From: Papaver somniferum
Lineage: Eukaryota > Streptophyta > Magnoliopsida > Ranunculales > Papaveraceae
Length of the DNA: 64,000 nt
NCBI RefSeq assembly: GCF_003573695.1
Contig: NC_039360.1
Coordinates: forward strand, 60,978,815-61,042,814
Direction of reading: 5' to 3'
The notes under the pieces were generated by a model. That model was given only the letters and a program-made list of their open reading frames with translations, ran no database searches and had not been told where the DNA came from. Made by a program: the position numbers and the translations under genes. This document shows positions 22,922 through 34,981 of the stretch, piece by piece (position 1 is the first letter of the stretch; every line of letters begins with the position of its first letter).

Positions 22922-23376
22922 GATTTGTTTATAGATTTGTTTTTAGGTTTTATTTTATTTGTTCTTTTTTACGCGTTTTGGTACTTTTGTTTGCTTTCAG
23001 ATTTGGAGCTAAGCTAAAGAAAAAGAGAAGTGCTGAAAAGAAAGGCGAAGCCCAAAAAGGAAAGAAAAGAGAAATCCAAAAGGAGTGAAGAAGAAGATTT
23101 TGTAAATAATTTTTATTTTATCTTTTTAGAAACTGTAATTAAGTTTTTTTTTTATTTTTGTAATGTTTTATTTGTGGACATTTTTATTTTTGGACATTGG
23201 ACATTTTTATTTATTATTATTATTTTTTAAAACCCTACGGAAGGGTATTTTTAAATAAACTGTTTGCAGATAAGGACGACGATTACGATATCGCCTCGGC
23301 CCCTCGGGTTCGTACATGACATAGGATTCGTGGCCCGAGTCGACTTCAACGGTTCATCCCCCGTCTGGAACGGGAG

Positions 23377-23954
23377 GTAAGAATTCTAAACACCCGCGAA
23401 TCCCCTGTCAGCGGGTTTACTGGATGATTTTGTATGCATATATGTTGAGGACCTGAAATCGGATTTAATTTTCTAGTAAAGTGCAAGGCCTGGCCAAATC
23501 AAGATAAGGACTCGGATTTGATCACCGTTTCCTTCTTGCCCGCCTTAGGAACACGTAACCTACGCGAACCTAAGCCTAAACTTTTGAATAGAACGAGACC
23601 GATGGAATAACGAGCTTAATAGGAAAGTCATTCGAAAAATATTGGTTACTCTTTTAAGCATACATCGAAGTTCATGATGGTTTATGTGAGTTGAATGCGT
23701 GACTGGGCCGCCTTGTAATGCGGTGAGGCCTTGGGTATCAAAGCTCCACGCAGCTTCCCTCGCCTCTATTCAACTTACTTTGACTCGGATTGATTCCAGA
23801 AGGGTTTGCTCAAATTGTAACGAATTCCCTTTCGAAGGATTAGAAGGTCTAGAAACAATCTAAGTGGAGCCATAATGCTTTTTGTTTGCTAGATAAAATA
23901 GGCTTGTTGTGGTCGAGTCATCATTCTTTGTGTTTGTTTAGAATTCCCTTGCAG
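23377..23954 (+). other. Possible leader intron of element Z
   Basis: A donor GGGAG/GTAAGAATT stands at 23,377, and an acceptor with a T-rich run, CCCTTGCAG, ends at 23,954, five bases before the first ATG of the coding region. The 578-nt span has no coding capacity. This is inferred from splice consensus only. Confidence 0.4.
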
Positions 23955-23959
23955 TTAGG

Positions 23960-25678
23960 ATGTCGAACTGGTATTATAATAGCCAAAATACAATGAGTAT
24001 CCGACTGAGCAGCTTAGACATTATCCTTTTTATGACCATAGTGTGAATAGTGACTGGAACGCGAAACCTTTGAAGGTTATGGTCCATACCATTTTGAGAC
24101 CAATTACTATCCACATACCCATAGGTCATACGAGCAAAACAATCCTTCTATTCCTCTAGAAGAGTCTCTCAAGAGTTTCAATGAGTCAGCACAGGAAGTT
24201 ATTTATGAAAGATACTTATAATATTCTTCTCCCAGAAGAGTCCGTAGAGCGGTCAACTAAGTTATCTCTAGAATAGACCCTCAAGCAATTTACTGAGAAT
24301 ACAAATAGGATTGTGGAAAAACTTGCTCAGGATAGTCTTAATTTCCAGTATAGTTTTCCAAATACCACCCTCAAAAATAAGGATAATTTTTATTCACATA
24401 ATCAAGATGACGAGGTTAGAATTGGTAACACTACTTGTTTTGATAAGGTTCGATCATTTTCATGTTATTATAGTAATGATTATGATGAGGATAGTATTGA
24501 TGAAGAACATGAAATATGTAGGCATAGTGATCAGGAATTTGTTACTTCGGTTGAGCTTTATAATGATCGTGTTATTTTTAGTACAAATCCAAATAATTTT
24601 AATAATTATTCACCTATTCAAAAGGATGTGGATTTGACTAGAGATACCACCGTTTTAGACGATGTAGTTCATGATCCTTTAGCCTGCAGTATGTTGGATA
24701 ATCCATTATTTGATGTGCCTATCAGTGAATCGGAGGAGGTAACTATGATTAAAACCTTAGTTGATGAGCCTTTATATGAAACTTTCTCTGATAATCCTTT
24801 ATATGATTGTGATGACGGTTTAGAGGAAAGAGTTTACCCTGAGAATACTGTTTTAGAATCTAGCGATTTAGAAACACTAGTCTTAGAAGATGATAAACTC
24901 GTATAAATGAGTGAGGATGAACCTAACTTAGAAGAATCTATTTTGACCATTTCTAGGAATATGATGACCTAAAAATTAGGGAAGTTGTGACTAGTATTTC
25001 TAGAGACACAGAAAACTCTAAGTTTGGGGGTGATTATCATTCTCCGTGTGTTGTGACTCTTAGAAAGTACCCTCCTGTAGGACTTGACATTTTTGCCTCA
25101 ACCATCTTACAAGATTATCTTCATACACGTTTTCCCGAACCTAATGATGTCCAGAAAGAAGCTCAGTTGTTAGAAACCCATCCTCTGGTTGATGTGGTTA
25201 ACCCAGGTTATGATACCAAGATCGACTTTGTTTTCCCACCAAAAACTTTTCTTCCAATTGTGGGAACTTTTAATTTTAAGATGTGTCGATTATTAAGTTT
25301 TGAGACTAAACCTAATCACTTTAGGATATTAGGGTCGACACATTTTCTTAAGGAAGACCACCTCTTTCATTGTGGTCAGCTGTGTGAGTCAAATCTAGTT
25401 GACTTAGAGGATTCCCAATTATTCAGGTTGTTGTTATGTGCTTCTAAGTTCTTAGTTGAGTTTTTCCAGACTCTAATACCTGAAACGGATCTTAGCTTTG
25501 AAGAAATCCAACCGATGAAAACCTGTTATCTAGACCCAGTTATAGAACCTGAACTGAGCCACAACTAGATGTAGTTGTCTTAAACAAGGGTATGTTCGGT
25601 ATCTTCTTGGTCTGTTGCAGTTTCCTCTTCTTGTGGGTAATACTTTTTGATCCAGATGACCCACTAATCGGAACCTAA
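23960..25678 (+). pseudogene. Element Z protein: acidic body with a hydrophobic segment at the C-terminal end
   Basis: ATG at 23,960 (MSNWYYNSQN) begins a frame broken within the first 350 nt. Long readable parts are 24,313-24,906, an acidic stretch rich in D, E and N, and 24,987-25,568, which includes DYHSPCVVTLRKYPPVGLD. The frame closes at TAG 25,567. A one-base shift opens 36 codons (25,568-25,678) reading GMFGIFLVCCSFLFLWVILF then DPDDPLIGT and a stop. That hydrophobic run has the length of one membrane helix. No zinc knuckle, protease, RT or integrase motif is visible. I do not recognise the family; a gag-like or envelope-like protein of a non-autonomous Athila relative are both possible. 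Confidence 0.55.
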
Positions 25679-25680
25679 TA

Positions 25681-27296
25681 ATGCATATTTCTAAATCATT
25701 TTGCTGTCTTTTATCACATCTCTAATGCCTTAGTGTTCTATTTTGCGACAAATCTTGTATCATGATCATATCTCTCTTTATGAGTAATTTTGTCGAAATA
25801 ATCTCTTTTTGTGTTTTGTTTAAGGTGGTTGATTGAATGGTGAACAAGAGGTGAGCGAGGCTGTAAAAGGAGCGCAAGAGGAAGTGGGAATGTCGCACTG
25901 CTACACAAGGGAGTTGTTCGCTGAGTGTGTGCAGAACTGAACTTACCAAGTTAATGAAACAAATATCTGTGGTCAAGAATTATAAAAGAAACTCAAATTT
26001 GATAAATGGCCAGAAGTATTCAATCCATGTTTGAAGGAAAGCTAACCAACAGATTCACCTTGAACATCTAAGAAAGGTACACAAGCCTAACACCCAAGTA
26101 ACCCCCTTTACACTTTCGCTTTTCGTTCCCAAAATCAAAAGAAAAAAATAGAAAACTTATCTTCTCAAACCATCGACACCATTGCCCATACTCTCCCAAC
26201 TGCACCCTTTCTCTTCCATGTTTCAACTGTGCAACCATGATTTTAAATTACCAACTCTCTTTGTTGTCAAATTACTTGTTTTCATCTCTCCTACCTATCC
26301 ACTCGATTCATGGTACCATATATTGAGAGAAGAAATCTGAAATTGTGAGTGAAGAGAAGGTTGCCATACGAAACAACTCTGAAACTCCCTCAACAACAAC
26401 ATTGTATCATTTGGTGAGTGACTGACATCTCAATCCCTAAATTTCAGTTGTATTTTTTGACAAATTGAAACCCAATTTTGGGCGGAATTCATGTATAAAT
26501 AGGGGTTGTTGTTGTGTAACTTAAGATCGAAGTGAGAGGGGTCATAGGAGAAATCAGTTGTAACCTATGTTCTCAAAAACTGTCCTTGGTAGAAATCAGT
26601 TGATTATTAAGAAGTTTGCATGAATGAATATCTCGATTTGTGAATCTCATATGTCATCTGTTTTCATCATGTTCTAATTTCTTAAGCTAAGGTTTAGATG
26701 AAACCCTTAATTTAACTCTAGGATATTTGTGCTGATGTTATTGTTCTTGTTGTGCTTGAATGATTAAGGATAGATTTAATCTTGTGTTACAACGTATTAC
26801 TTTCACCTTGTTTGTTATGCAACCTAGGTAGTCATAATAATTCTATGTTGTACTTCAACTTGTGCCTAATTGATTGTTGTTAATCTGTGATTAGTTGTGT
26901 TGTAATAAGACAGCTAATACTAGGGATTAATACCTTAGTTGATATTAAATCATCCATCTGAAGATAGCCTTGGATATGCGGCAGACTCGAATCTTCCCCG
27001 CTGTCTACTATAAGGAACAAGAATAGTTTTATTAGCCAAATAATATGGTGTAGGTTAAGTGGTGAATTCAATTACCCTAGTGCCTTCTTATCAAGTGTTT
27101 AATCTCTTATTTCATTTACATTTCTGTTCTTAAGTTTAAATCATATAAAAATCAATTATCTCGTCGTATCGACACCCCCCTGTTTGATCTAAATCAGTAT
27201 AGCAAGACCTTGAATTCGCTTTGCACCAACCAAGTCCCTGTGGTAACGATCCTCACTTGCCGTGTATTACATTGTAGACACCGTATACTTGCGGTT
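25681..27296 (+). repeat. Candidate solo LTR or LTR remnant inside element Z
   Basis: The stretch is flanked by TAATA on both sides (25,676-25,680 and 27,297-27,301). It contains a TATA-like word (TGTATAAATAGG near 26,493). It ends with text common at the 3' ends of plant Ty3 LTRs (GTCCCTGTGGTAACGATCC, then ACACCGTATACTTGCGG). The termini are not a clean TG...CA, so the boundaries are uncertain. No coding sequence is visible. Confidence 0.4.
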
Positions 27297-27301
27297 TAAT
27301 A

Positions 27302-28770
27302 TTGGAGGTTTTTAGTCCTACCACCCACAGTTATTCCGACTACTTCTATATGATTCTATGAGGTGACTAATTCCTTCCGATGTCTGGCTGAAGACTTTAA
27401 ACTTAGAACTTCTTGGGAGGTAACCCAATATTCTTGCGACACGGTAATATCTTTCCTTATATCTTTTGCTTCAAGTGGTAACAGTTTCTCCTTGTTCATG
27501 CTTTTAATTTTATCTTTAGAGCATTGAGGACAATGTTAGATTTAAGTTTGGGGGTATGGGAAAAACATTTTAATCGCATTTTTGAAACTTCTAGCGTCAC
27601 ATAGTACCCGGTTAGCTAAGTTTACATATTGTTTCTCACCGAAAATATAGAAATTGGAATGCTAGAGATAACAACCTATTGAGACATTAGAGAAAAAGAC
27701 ATTGAGATCCTTGAAATTCAGGAGAGAAATTGTTCCATTTAGAGGGTAACCGTGATGGACCTAACCATCCATGATGGAAAGGCGAGTAGGTCAGGAGGAA
27801 ATGCCAGAAAGACAAAGCAACCTCACAATGTAGTCTTAGTTACTGGATTATTACGACTCTCTCTCAGTAGAAACTTATCATCATCAACAAGCGGAGCGAC
27901 ATCAAACTATATGAAGAAAGTTGAAGACGTTTAAGGTTTAGAAGTAACAATAGAAAAGAATATTTCAAAAATCAAAGTTGAAGACTTAGTTACAAAAAGT
28001 TATAAGAACAAATGATATAAGTTGTTGAAGTTCATGATACCAAGACATCACAAGTTGCGAAGATCCAAGTTCTAAAGTCCTTCTCTCATGGCCATTAAAA
28101 TTTTTGTCTTGTTATTTTTGTCTAAAAAAAAAAATCATCGTTAAGTTTTGTTCAATAAGGCCATAGGGAAGTAGAAATCTATAAACAAGTTTCAAGCAAG
28201 AAATTAAGGAGAAAAGTTTATTGTCAAGGTTCTACGAGGTTCGAGAGTTTATCATCAACAGTTGAAGCCGAAGAAGACGTTGTTTCTACTGAGCACTATG
28301 AGAGAGTCGAAGAGAGATGCATTTTGGTTGCTTTGTTAGTCCGCTTTCAATCTGGAACAAGATCTTTCTAACACTGGTTTAACTCATCACACGTAATTAG
28401 TCCAGCTGTGTAGCAGATGTCCCTCTCATCTTTATCTCTCTCCTAATCTTATCCAGCTGTAAATCAGCGGACGCATCTTACAATATTTATCTAGCTGTGT
28501 AGCGGATATCTCTTTATCTAGCAGTGTTGCGGATGTGTCTCCCCTTTTCTTTAGTCAGCTTTAGAGCTGACACCTTTAATTTCTCTAGCATTCTAGTTAC
28601 TTGGAGATAGGTTGAGAATATGTATGTCCTCATAGCTCTTTGGATACTTGTGACCAATTAGAAGTCTTGGTTTTGTGGGTACACCTCTGGTAAACCCTCC
28701 CGAGATTAACTCGGTTTTATTTTTTATTAGTTTTGCACGAGGACTAGCAAATAATAAGTTTGAGGGTATT
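27302..28770 (+). other. 3' non-coding region of element Z with Athila-type signature words
   Basis: It contains GACTTTAAACTTAG followed by TTGGGAGGTAACCCA (27,395-27,428), then GCATTGAGGACAATGTTAG with TTTAAGTTTGGGGGTA (27,522-27,557). Near the end it has GTTTTGTGGGTACACCTCTG and CTCCCGAGATTAACTCG (about 28,670-28,715). Close relatives of all three stand in the same order at 55,785, 56,344 and 57,545 in the other Athila element. At 28,390-28,545 short CCAGCTGTGTAGCGGAT-like units repeat four times. A polypurine tract (AAGTTTGAGGGTATT) abuts the LTR. Confidence 0.6.
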
Positions 28771-30405
28771 TGATAGACACATTTTTGTGTCTAAGTTGTC
28801 CTCAATTTTCTCTATGTTGGTACTCGATTTTGTACTTATTGTGGTGTTTTGTGTGTTTGTAGGTATTTTTGAGAAATAAACATTTTGGAAAAATCGGCTC
28901 GAAAAGTTGCTCGGGGCACCGCCAGAGGATATTTGTTAAAGGAACCGTCACTTTGGATAAGGGCACCACTAGGCACCCCAGTTGTTAAAGGCATCCATAT
29001 TTTGGTTCAGGGCACTTCATCCTCAACATTTTGAGTTTCAAATATGGCGGGAAACTGTTGCAGTTGAAGAACATATTAGGGCTTGATTTTTGGGCGTGCT
29101 AGAAGTAGACTCAATGGCTGAAACTTCATGGTTCGACTTGATTGATCTTAACAGGCATGGTACGATCAATGTTTTGGGTTAGAATTGGCTGGAAACTCAG
29201 ATTACGTAATTCAGGGAGTTACGTATTTTATAAACCCGTTAATGGTTGTTTTGGTTTTGGACGACTTCTAGGGAGATTACAACGCTACAATTGGTTGGAT
29301 TGGGCCTGTTTCAGATGAACAGGTCTTCTAAGTCCATCAGAACCGGTGAATTTGGGCTACATCATCGGAGAGAAGAAAACAGAGAGTATGTGTACAAAGT
29401 GAGACAATGACGGGATTTTATGAGCTGTAGTGAGTTTTAAAGATGTACGACAGAGTTAAGCAACCATTTGGAGCATGTATAAGATAAATATGGAGATTTT
29501 ATAGCTGCAGAGCGTGTGAAAATCAAAATCAGAGAAAGAAAATCCGTACCCTGCATGGAGAATAATGAAGAATATTTTGCAATCAAGACGAGATATTTTG
29601 TTGTTAATATGTATAAATAGGCTGCTGGGATGTTGTATAAGGGGGATGGAGAGTTGGGGGAGAGAGAGGACACAACAGAGACGAAAAATCATAGTTTCAG
29701 AAACCTCCATTGCTTCACTGCACCAAGAACACGAAGAACATAAGATCCACACTGAGCAGTCTTATTTTGCTACAAATTTTGCGACACAGCAGCAGCAGTC
29801 TTAGAGAAACAGTATCAGTGACACATACTGTGGGTCGTTCTGGTTTGTAACAAATATAATTTTTACAAACCCGGTTTTAATTGTTGTTCCTCCCTTTTCA
29901 TCCTTGTAAGCACCTTTTTGAGCAATGAAAAATTCCTTTGAGTGTGTTTTCACCATGAGAAGCTAAACCCCACCACCGGGACAACGGAGGAAGCAACTTT
30001 TCATGATTGTGGTAAATGAATTAATTCTTTTATTGACTTTTTGCATAGATTTAATTGCTTTATGATTTCTATTAATTACTTGTTATTTTTTCAGATGCCG
30101 CATGCTTAGTTTTAATTACTTCAGATGCGTCATGCTTTTAACTTACAAATAATATTTTACGAAATCTATTTTTGGCAAAGAACTAGAGTCACAAATTCTT
30201 TTGTTTGAGCTTTATTGTCAAGAAGTAATGACAGAACCACAACAATATGAAAAGTAGTGAAATCCCGAGTCCCGGTCTCTCTTCATCCTGTGACAAATTT
30301 TGTATATATATTTTTCCTTATTTTCTTTATTAAGTCTTATAACAAATTCTCAACAAATCTGAGTGAACGAATCATCTTACTACAACATCATTAAAAATCA
30401 CATCA
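28771..30405 (+). repeat. Element Z right LTR (1,635 bp)
   Basis: It starts TGATA followed by the perfect hairpin GACACATTTTTGTGTC and ends CATCA. It has a TATA box at 29,612 and the ATGAGAAGCTAAACCCC block at 29,955. It is the only full-length LTR of this family in the window. Confidence 0.82.
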
Positions 30406-32157
30406 ATAACTAGTGCTTTGAATAGTGAAGATTGTGACTACACATAGCTATTTTTGTTTTCATCTTCTTTTGTTTATTTTTTAGGTTTATTGGTTTTAAA
30501 TTCTAAAAATATTTGGAGGATAATGTTATTGCAGTATTAATCTGTTTTGAAGTATTGCAATATTTTTATGGGATATGTATTGTTTGCGTCCGTGAACTTG
30601 AAGGTCCCATATTGTGTCAAAAGTAAAGTCGTTCATAAATTGATATTCGTATTGATGAAAGGACGAATGGACTTTTGACAATTACAAAAGTTATGCCTAT
30701 GTAGTCATTTATTTGATGGAAAATAGGATGAAATCTTTTGTTTGACAAGGATAAAGTCTATTATGTCGTTATGCAAATAGTGATGGAAAATAGAATAGAT
30801 CCTTGTATGTTATCCACGGTATTGATCTTCATTGATCCATTTTGTTATGTTTTACCGTGAAGGCTCCATTGTGTATCTTTTGTTGAGCACCTTACAACTA
30901 TGTCAATTAATATTGGCCTTGTTGGGTGTTCCATGAGATGCTATATGTTGAGCATTCTTGAACTAAATTAATCATCTTGATTGGTTATTTAGTTATTTGC
31001 TCCGAAAGTCTTCTTTTGTCGAGCAAAATCTTTTGACAATTAAATTGATTGCTTCGGTGATTAGTTTGGTTGTGTATTCCAATTAGATTAATTATAGGTT
31101 CTCTTGTAATTAATCTAATTGAGTTTTTCATATATTCCACAAGTTCTTGTGTTGAGTATATGAACGACTATACTAATCATGTTCTATTGGCTGATGTAGT
31201 CGTATATTCCATAAGGTTTTCCTTATGTTGAGTATTTGAACGATTAAGGTAGTCATCTCCGTGTGGTTATCTTAGTCGTAGCTCCGTGAGTTTTCTTATG
31301 TTGAGCACAATCAATTAAATTGATCACTTTTGTGGTTTGATTTAGTTGAGTATTACGATTAAATTAATCATGGGTTTACTTGTGATTAATTTGATTTAGT
31401 TTTGGATATATAAAATCATTTCCATGGTTTTCAGTGTCCAATTAAAAAATCCTTCTTTTCTTTCGAAATTAAGGTCGCTCTTGTTGTTCTTTCGGGAATG
31501 ACATCAAATGGGGGAGAGTTCTTTTGAACTCATGCTTAATGGTAATATCTTGCGGGGTGTGCGGCTGTGGAATTTTATAGGGGTTATCTTGTATCTTAAA
31601 ACTCCTTGATGAATGCATTTAGCTTCGGCTTTATGATTGCATCTAAATTAAGTTGGTATGTATTTTTTTTCTTTTAGTCTATGAAATGTCTCTTGTGGAA
31701 ATTTCATTATGATCCCGTTCTTTTACCTTTGCCAATTTTATTGACAAAAATGGGGAGAAATAATGTAGTTCACACTACAAATACATATGGTTTTCGGATC
31801 ATTGTGTAAGGGGGAGTGGTTTCCATGATCGAGATGGAGTATTGACTAAGGGGAAGTGATACATATCACCATAGTATTGTTGTTAAAGTCGTGATGCAAT
31901 TGGACTTTGATGTTACGTAATGATACTATGACACTGTATAATAATGATCGAGAATCTCGATTTCTCTCATTGTTATAGCTACGGATCTTCAACAACGGTG
32001 GTGCTAAACTTACAACCTTTGGGATCATTGGAGTACTTAGAAGGACGAAGATTTCAAGGAATGTTGAAGATTAGACTATGGAATAGGAGCCACTAAAGTT
32101 TATCTTTTTTGTATATGTATTAATAGTATTGTCACTAAAATTGACAAAGGGGGAGAT
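30406..32157 (+). other. Copia A 3' internal remnant (non-coding)
   Basis: It is collinear with copia B 13,343-11,534 on the opposite strand. It contains the 70-bp array (30,880-31,400) and an internal purine-rich word (AAAAATGGGGAGAAATAA, near 31,745) resembling the polypurine tract. The functional tract AAAGGGGGAGAT lies at 32,146-32,157. There is no credible coding sequence. Confidence 0.7.
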
Positions 32158-34558
32158 TGTTAGAGCATAGCTCGGTCGACCTCACATGCGTTGCCATATC
32201 AAGCATGTTTGTCAATGTTAGCGATCAAAACTATGAGTCTTGATTTCTAGTCTATTATAGCTAAGTCTCGGACTAGGATAGAAAAGTGTAGTTGAGATCA
32301 AGGACTTCATGGCTATTCATCATACAACGACGAAGATATAATCAAGGAACCGTGGAAATTCATCAAAAAAAAGGTATGTGGAGACTTGAACTTATCTATA
32401 ACTCAAAAGTCTATCTATTCTATCTCCTACTTCTTATGAGACAAAAAGTCGTATGGTATATAGACTGGATCATACACATTTGACATTTCGAGCTGAGTAT
32501 TCACTACTTATCTTTTTCTCGAAATCGTGTGTTGGTAAAGCGTTTCGCTTTGATCAAGTTTATCTTCACCTAGTGACGAAAGTCATGAAAAGTTTCAATT
32601 ACTTTGAGAATTGCTCTGACGTGAAACGGTCTGTAAATAACGGTTATATAACGTCCTCTGAGAATGTCTCAATGATTGGAATCAGTGTTTAGATTACATA
32701 ACCATGTATTCCTTAATCCGAAGTTTTCGAACTTTGTTGATTAAGAGAAACCGGAGGAATTGGCTTTGCCAAGTCCGCGAACTCAGTTTGCGAACTCAAT
32801 CAACGAACTGACGGAAGTTCTCTTTCCGAGAATTTCTGCTGGGATTTTCCAAAAACTCGTTTGCGTGTTTAGTCCGCGAACTGGCAGAAGTCTCTTTGCC
32901 GAGATTTTCTGCTGAGTTTGGGAAACTCTGCCGGTTGCCTTGAGTCCGCGAACTTGTTTGTGAGCTTAAGTGGTTATGATCTAAAGATGTGATCTGAACA
33001 TGAAACTTAAATTACTAAGGAATGTTTTATGCAAACCGTGGCTATAAAGTTCATGAGCCGATTCATCGAATCGAATCATCTTTGTTTCAATTGTGTCTTG
33101 TATAGTTACATAAGATCTCATAGCAATTGAACAACTCTGTAACTAGTTCATTTGAGTCAATTGAACTAGTTATGCTGAAGAAGAACTAGGTTAATATGAA
33201 TTGCTCATATGGTTAACCTTTTGGGTTACTATGTTGAACCAACATACACGTACACGTTTGGGCATGGTTTTCACAAACACAGTAAACGTCTACCAAAATG
33301 TGTGTGACAAACTAAGTTTTCGATCTAACGGTTGAGAAATATTAGCTTGAATCTAAATCAGGTTTTCATCTAACGGTGAATATGGATTGCTTTGTAACTA
33401 AGACAAAACCCTGATTTGAAGGCTATATAAAGGAGACATCTAGCATTGTGCAAAACTAATCCCCACACGTCTGTGTGATACTAGTGCGCTCGCTAGAGTC
33501 GATTCTCCTTTAACCTTTGGTTTTCTTCTCTAAAACCAGGTTAACGACTTAAAGACTTCATTGGGATTGTGAAGCCAGACCGATACTACTTTTATCGTTG
33601 TTGTGTGATCTGATCTTGCATCTTCTATCGTACGAGTACAATCTTTGATTGACTTGAGATCGTGAGAGTTCTCTGATAGGCAAGATAAATAAGTCACAAA
33701 CATCTTCGTCTCACTGTTTGTGATTCCTCGACAAACCGCTTGTGTAGTCAAGAAGGATTGTTGAGAGGTGATTGATTAATCTAGGTTGTTCTTCGGGAAT
33801 ATAAGAGCGGATTATCAATTGGTTCCTGTTCACCTTGATTTTATATCTTAAGACGGAACAAAACCTAGGGTTTTTCTGTGGGAGACAGATTTATCCTTTG
33901 ATAGACTTTTCTGTGTGAGACAGATTTTTTTATTATCAAGTCTGCGATTTTGGGTTGCAGCAACTCTTAGTTGTGGGTGAGATCAGCTAAGGAAATCAAG
34001 TGCGCAGTATCCTGCTGGGATCAGAGGCGTAGGAGTACAACTGTAACTTGAATTAGTGGGAGACTGATTGGGGTTCAACTATAGTCCAGTCCGAAGTTAG
34101 CTTGGAGTAGTCTAGTGTCTGTAGCGGCTTAATACAGTGTGTATTCAATCTGGACTAGGTCCCGGGGTTTTTCTGCATTTGCGGTTTCCTCGTTAACAAA
34201 ACTTCTGGTGTCTGTGTTATTTCTTTCCGCATTATATTTTTTATATAATTGAAATAATACAGGTTGTGCGTTAAAGATCATCAATTGGAAATCCAACCTT
34301 TGGTTGTTGATTGATATTGATTGATCCTTGGACATTGGTCTTTGGTACCGTCCAAGTTATCTCTCTTTGATAAAGACTCGCAGATTTCCATTTGCTTGAG
34401 TAAAGATCAAATCGAGAGATTGAGATATAAACTCTTCGATATATCTTTTTATTGATTGAGTCTAACTGTCCAGTTGATTCTCATAAAAATTATATTGGAG
34501 TTTGTCCATACAGATTGCTAAGATAAATATTGGGTGTTGTCCGACCCCCGCTTTTTCA
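32158..34558 (+). repeat. Copia A 3' LTR (2,401 bp)
   Basis: It starts TGTTAGAGC and ends CTTTTTCA. It carries GTCCGCGAAC words (32,773-32,950), a TATA box (33,424-33,431), and GC-poor R-U5. It is the reference copy of this LTR family in the window. Confidence 0.88.
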
Positions 34559-34563
34559 ATAGA

Positions 34564-34978
34564 TAAGTCTCTGAATCCATGAATGAGGACATCATCAGCA
34601 AACATCCATACAGAATTTCTCGAGTAACTACTCTCAAGAATTCATCAATCCATCAGAGCTTATCCAAACTTCAAAGTTTACCAATTATTGCAGAAACCTT
34701 CAACACATCCAAAATCTTTGATCATCATTTATTCCACACAATTCTCAGCTTCCCTCATACAGATCAACTCATCTCCCTCTTTGTGACCGAATTGACTCTG
34801 GAATGGCCATTGACTTGGTTTAGGCCAGAGTCCTACAAATTGATCTCTCGAATCTAAGCACTCCCTTTGCAGTGCATCTGTGTGAGGTTCAGCAGTTTGC
34901 TCGATCGGGGAGTCTCTGACAACACGCTCGATTCTTCACTTTCCTAAAAAACCAGCAAACCGTTTTTCCCCATCTACA
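34564..34978 (+). repeat. Shared Tat LTR, right segment
   Basis: It resumes TAAGTCTCTGAATCC exactly where the left segment stopped at 7,540, and matches 51,354-51,768. It ends CTACA at 34,978. Confidence 0.85.
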
Positions 34979-34981
34979 GAT

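Larger units (their letters stand above)
21926..30405 (+). mobile_element. Element Z: Athila-like, pol-less LTR element nested in copia A
   Basis: It has a truncated left LTR (to 22,900), a primer-binding site with TGGCGCCG, a protein-coding region without pol motifs, the Athila-type 3' words, a polypurine tract and a right LTR (28,771-30,405). After the right LTR the copia sequence resumes with ATAACTAGTGC. The same copia site is uninterrupted in copia B at about 13,343 on the minus strand, which fixes the insertion point and suggests the duplication was ATAAC. The left duplication was lost in the deletion at 21,925. Confidence 0.78.
7541..34558 (+). mobile_element. Copia A: SIRE/Maximus-like Ty1/copia element holding nested insertions
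   Basis: It runs from TGTTAGAG at 7,541 to CTTTTTCA at 34,558. It is flanked by ATAAA (7,536-7,540) and ATAGA (34,559-34,563), a 5-bp target duplication with one change. Its own parts are the 5' LTR (7,541-9,136 plus 21,629-21,925), a 3' internal remnant (30,406-32,157) and the 3' LTR (32,158-34,558). Everything between is later insertions, plus a deletion that removed the end of the 5' LTR and most of the internal region. The polypurine tract AAAGGGGGAGAT before the 3' LTR is typical of SIRE-type copia elements. Confidence 0.85.

Noticed and set aside
24311..24637. A second open frame overlapping the element Z protein, rich in I, L and M
   Set aside because: It is the shadow of the acidic frame one base away and of AT-rich composition; it has no domain and ends abruptly.
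26460..26560. TATA-like word and following transcribed-looking text as a host gene promoter
   Set aside because: No reading frame follows, and the text at 27,220-27,295 is LTR-like, so a retrotransposon LTR is the simpler reading.
4297..34978. Reading the two Tat LTR halves as two separate truncated elements
   Set aside because: They join at the exact base with an ATAAA/ATAGA duplication and restore TATAAATAAG, so one LTR split by copia A is far simpler.
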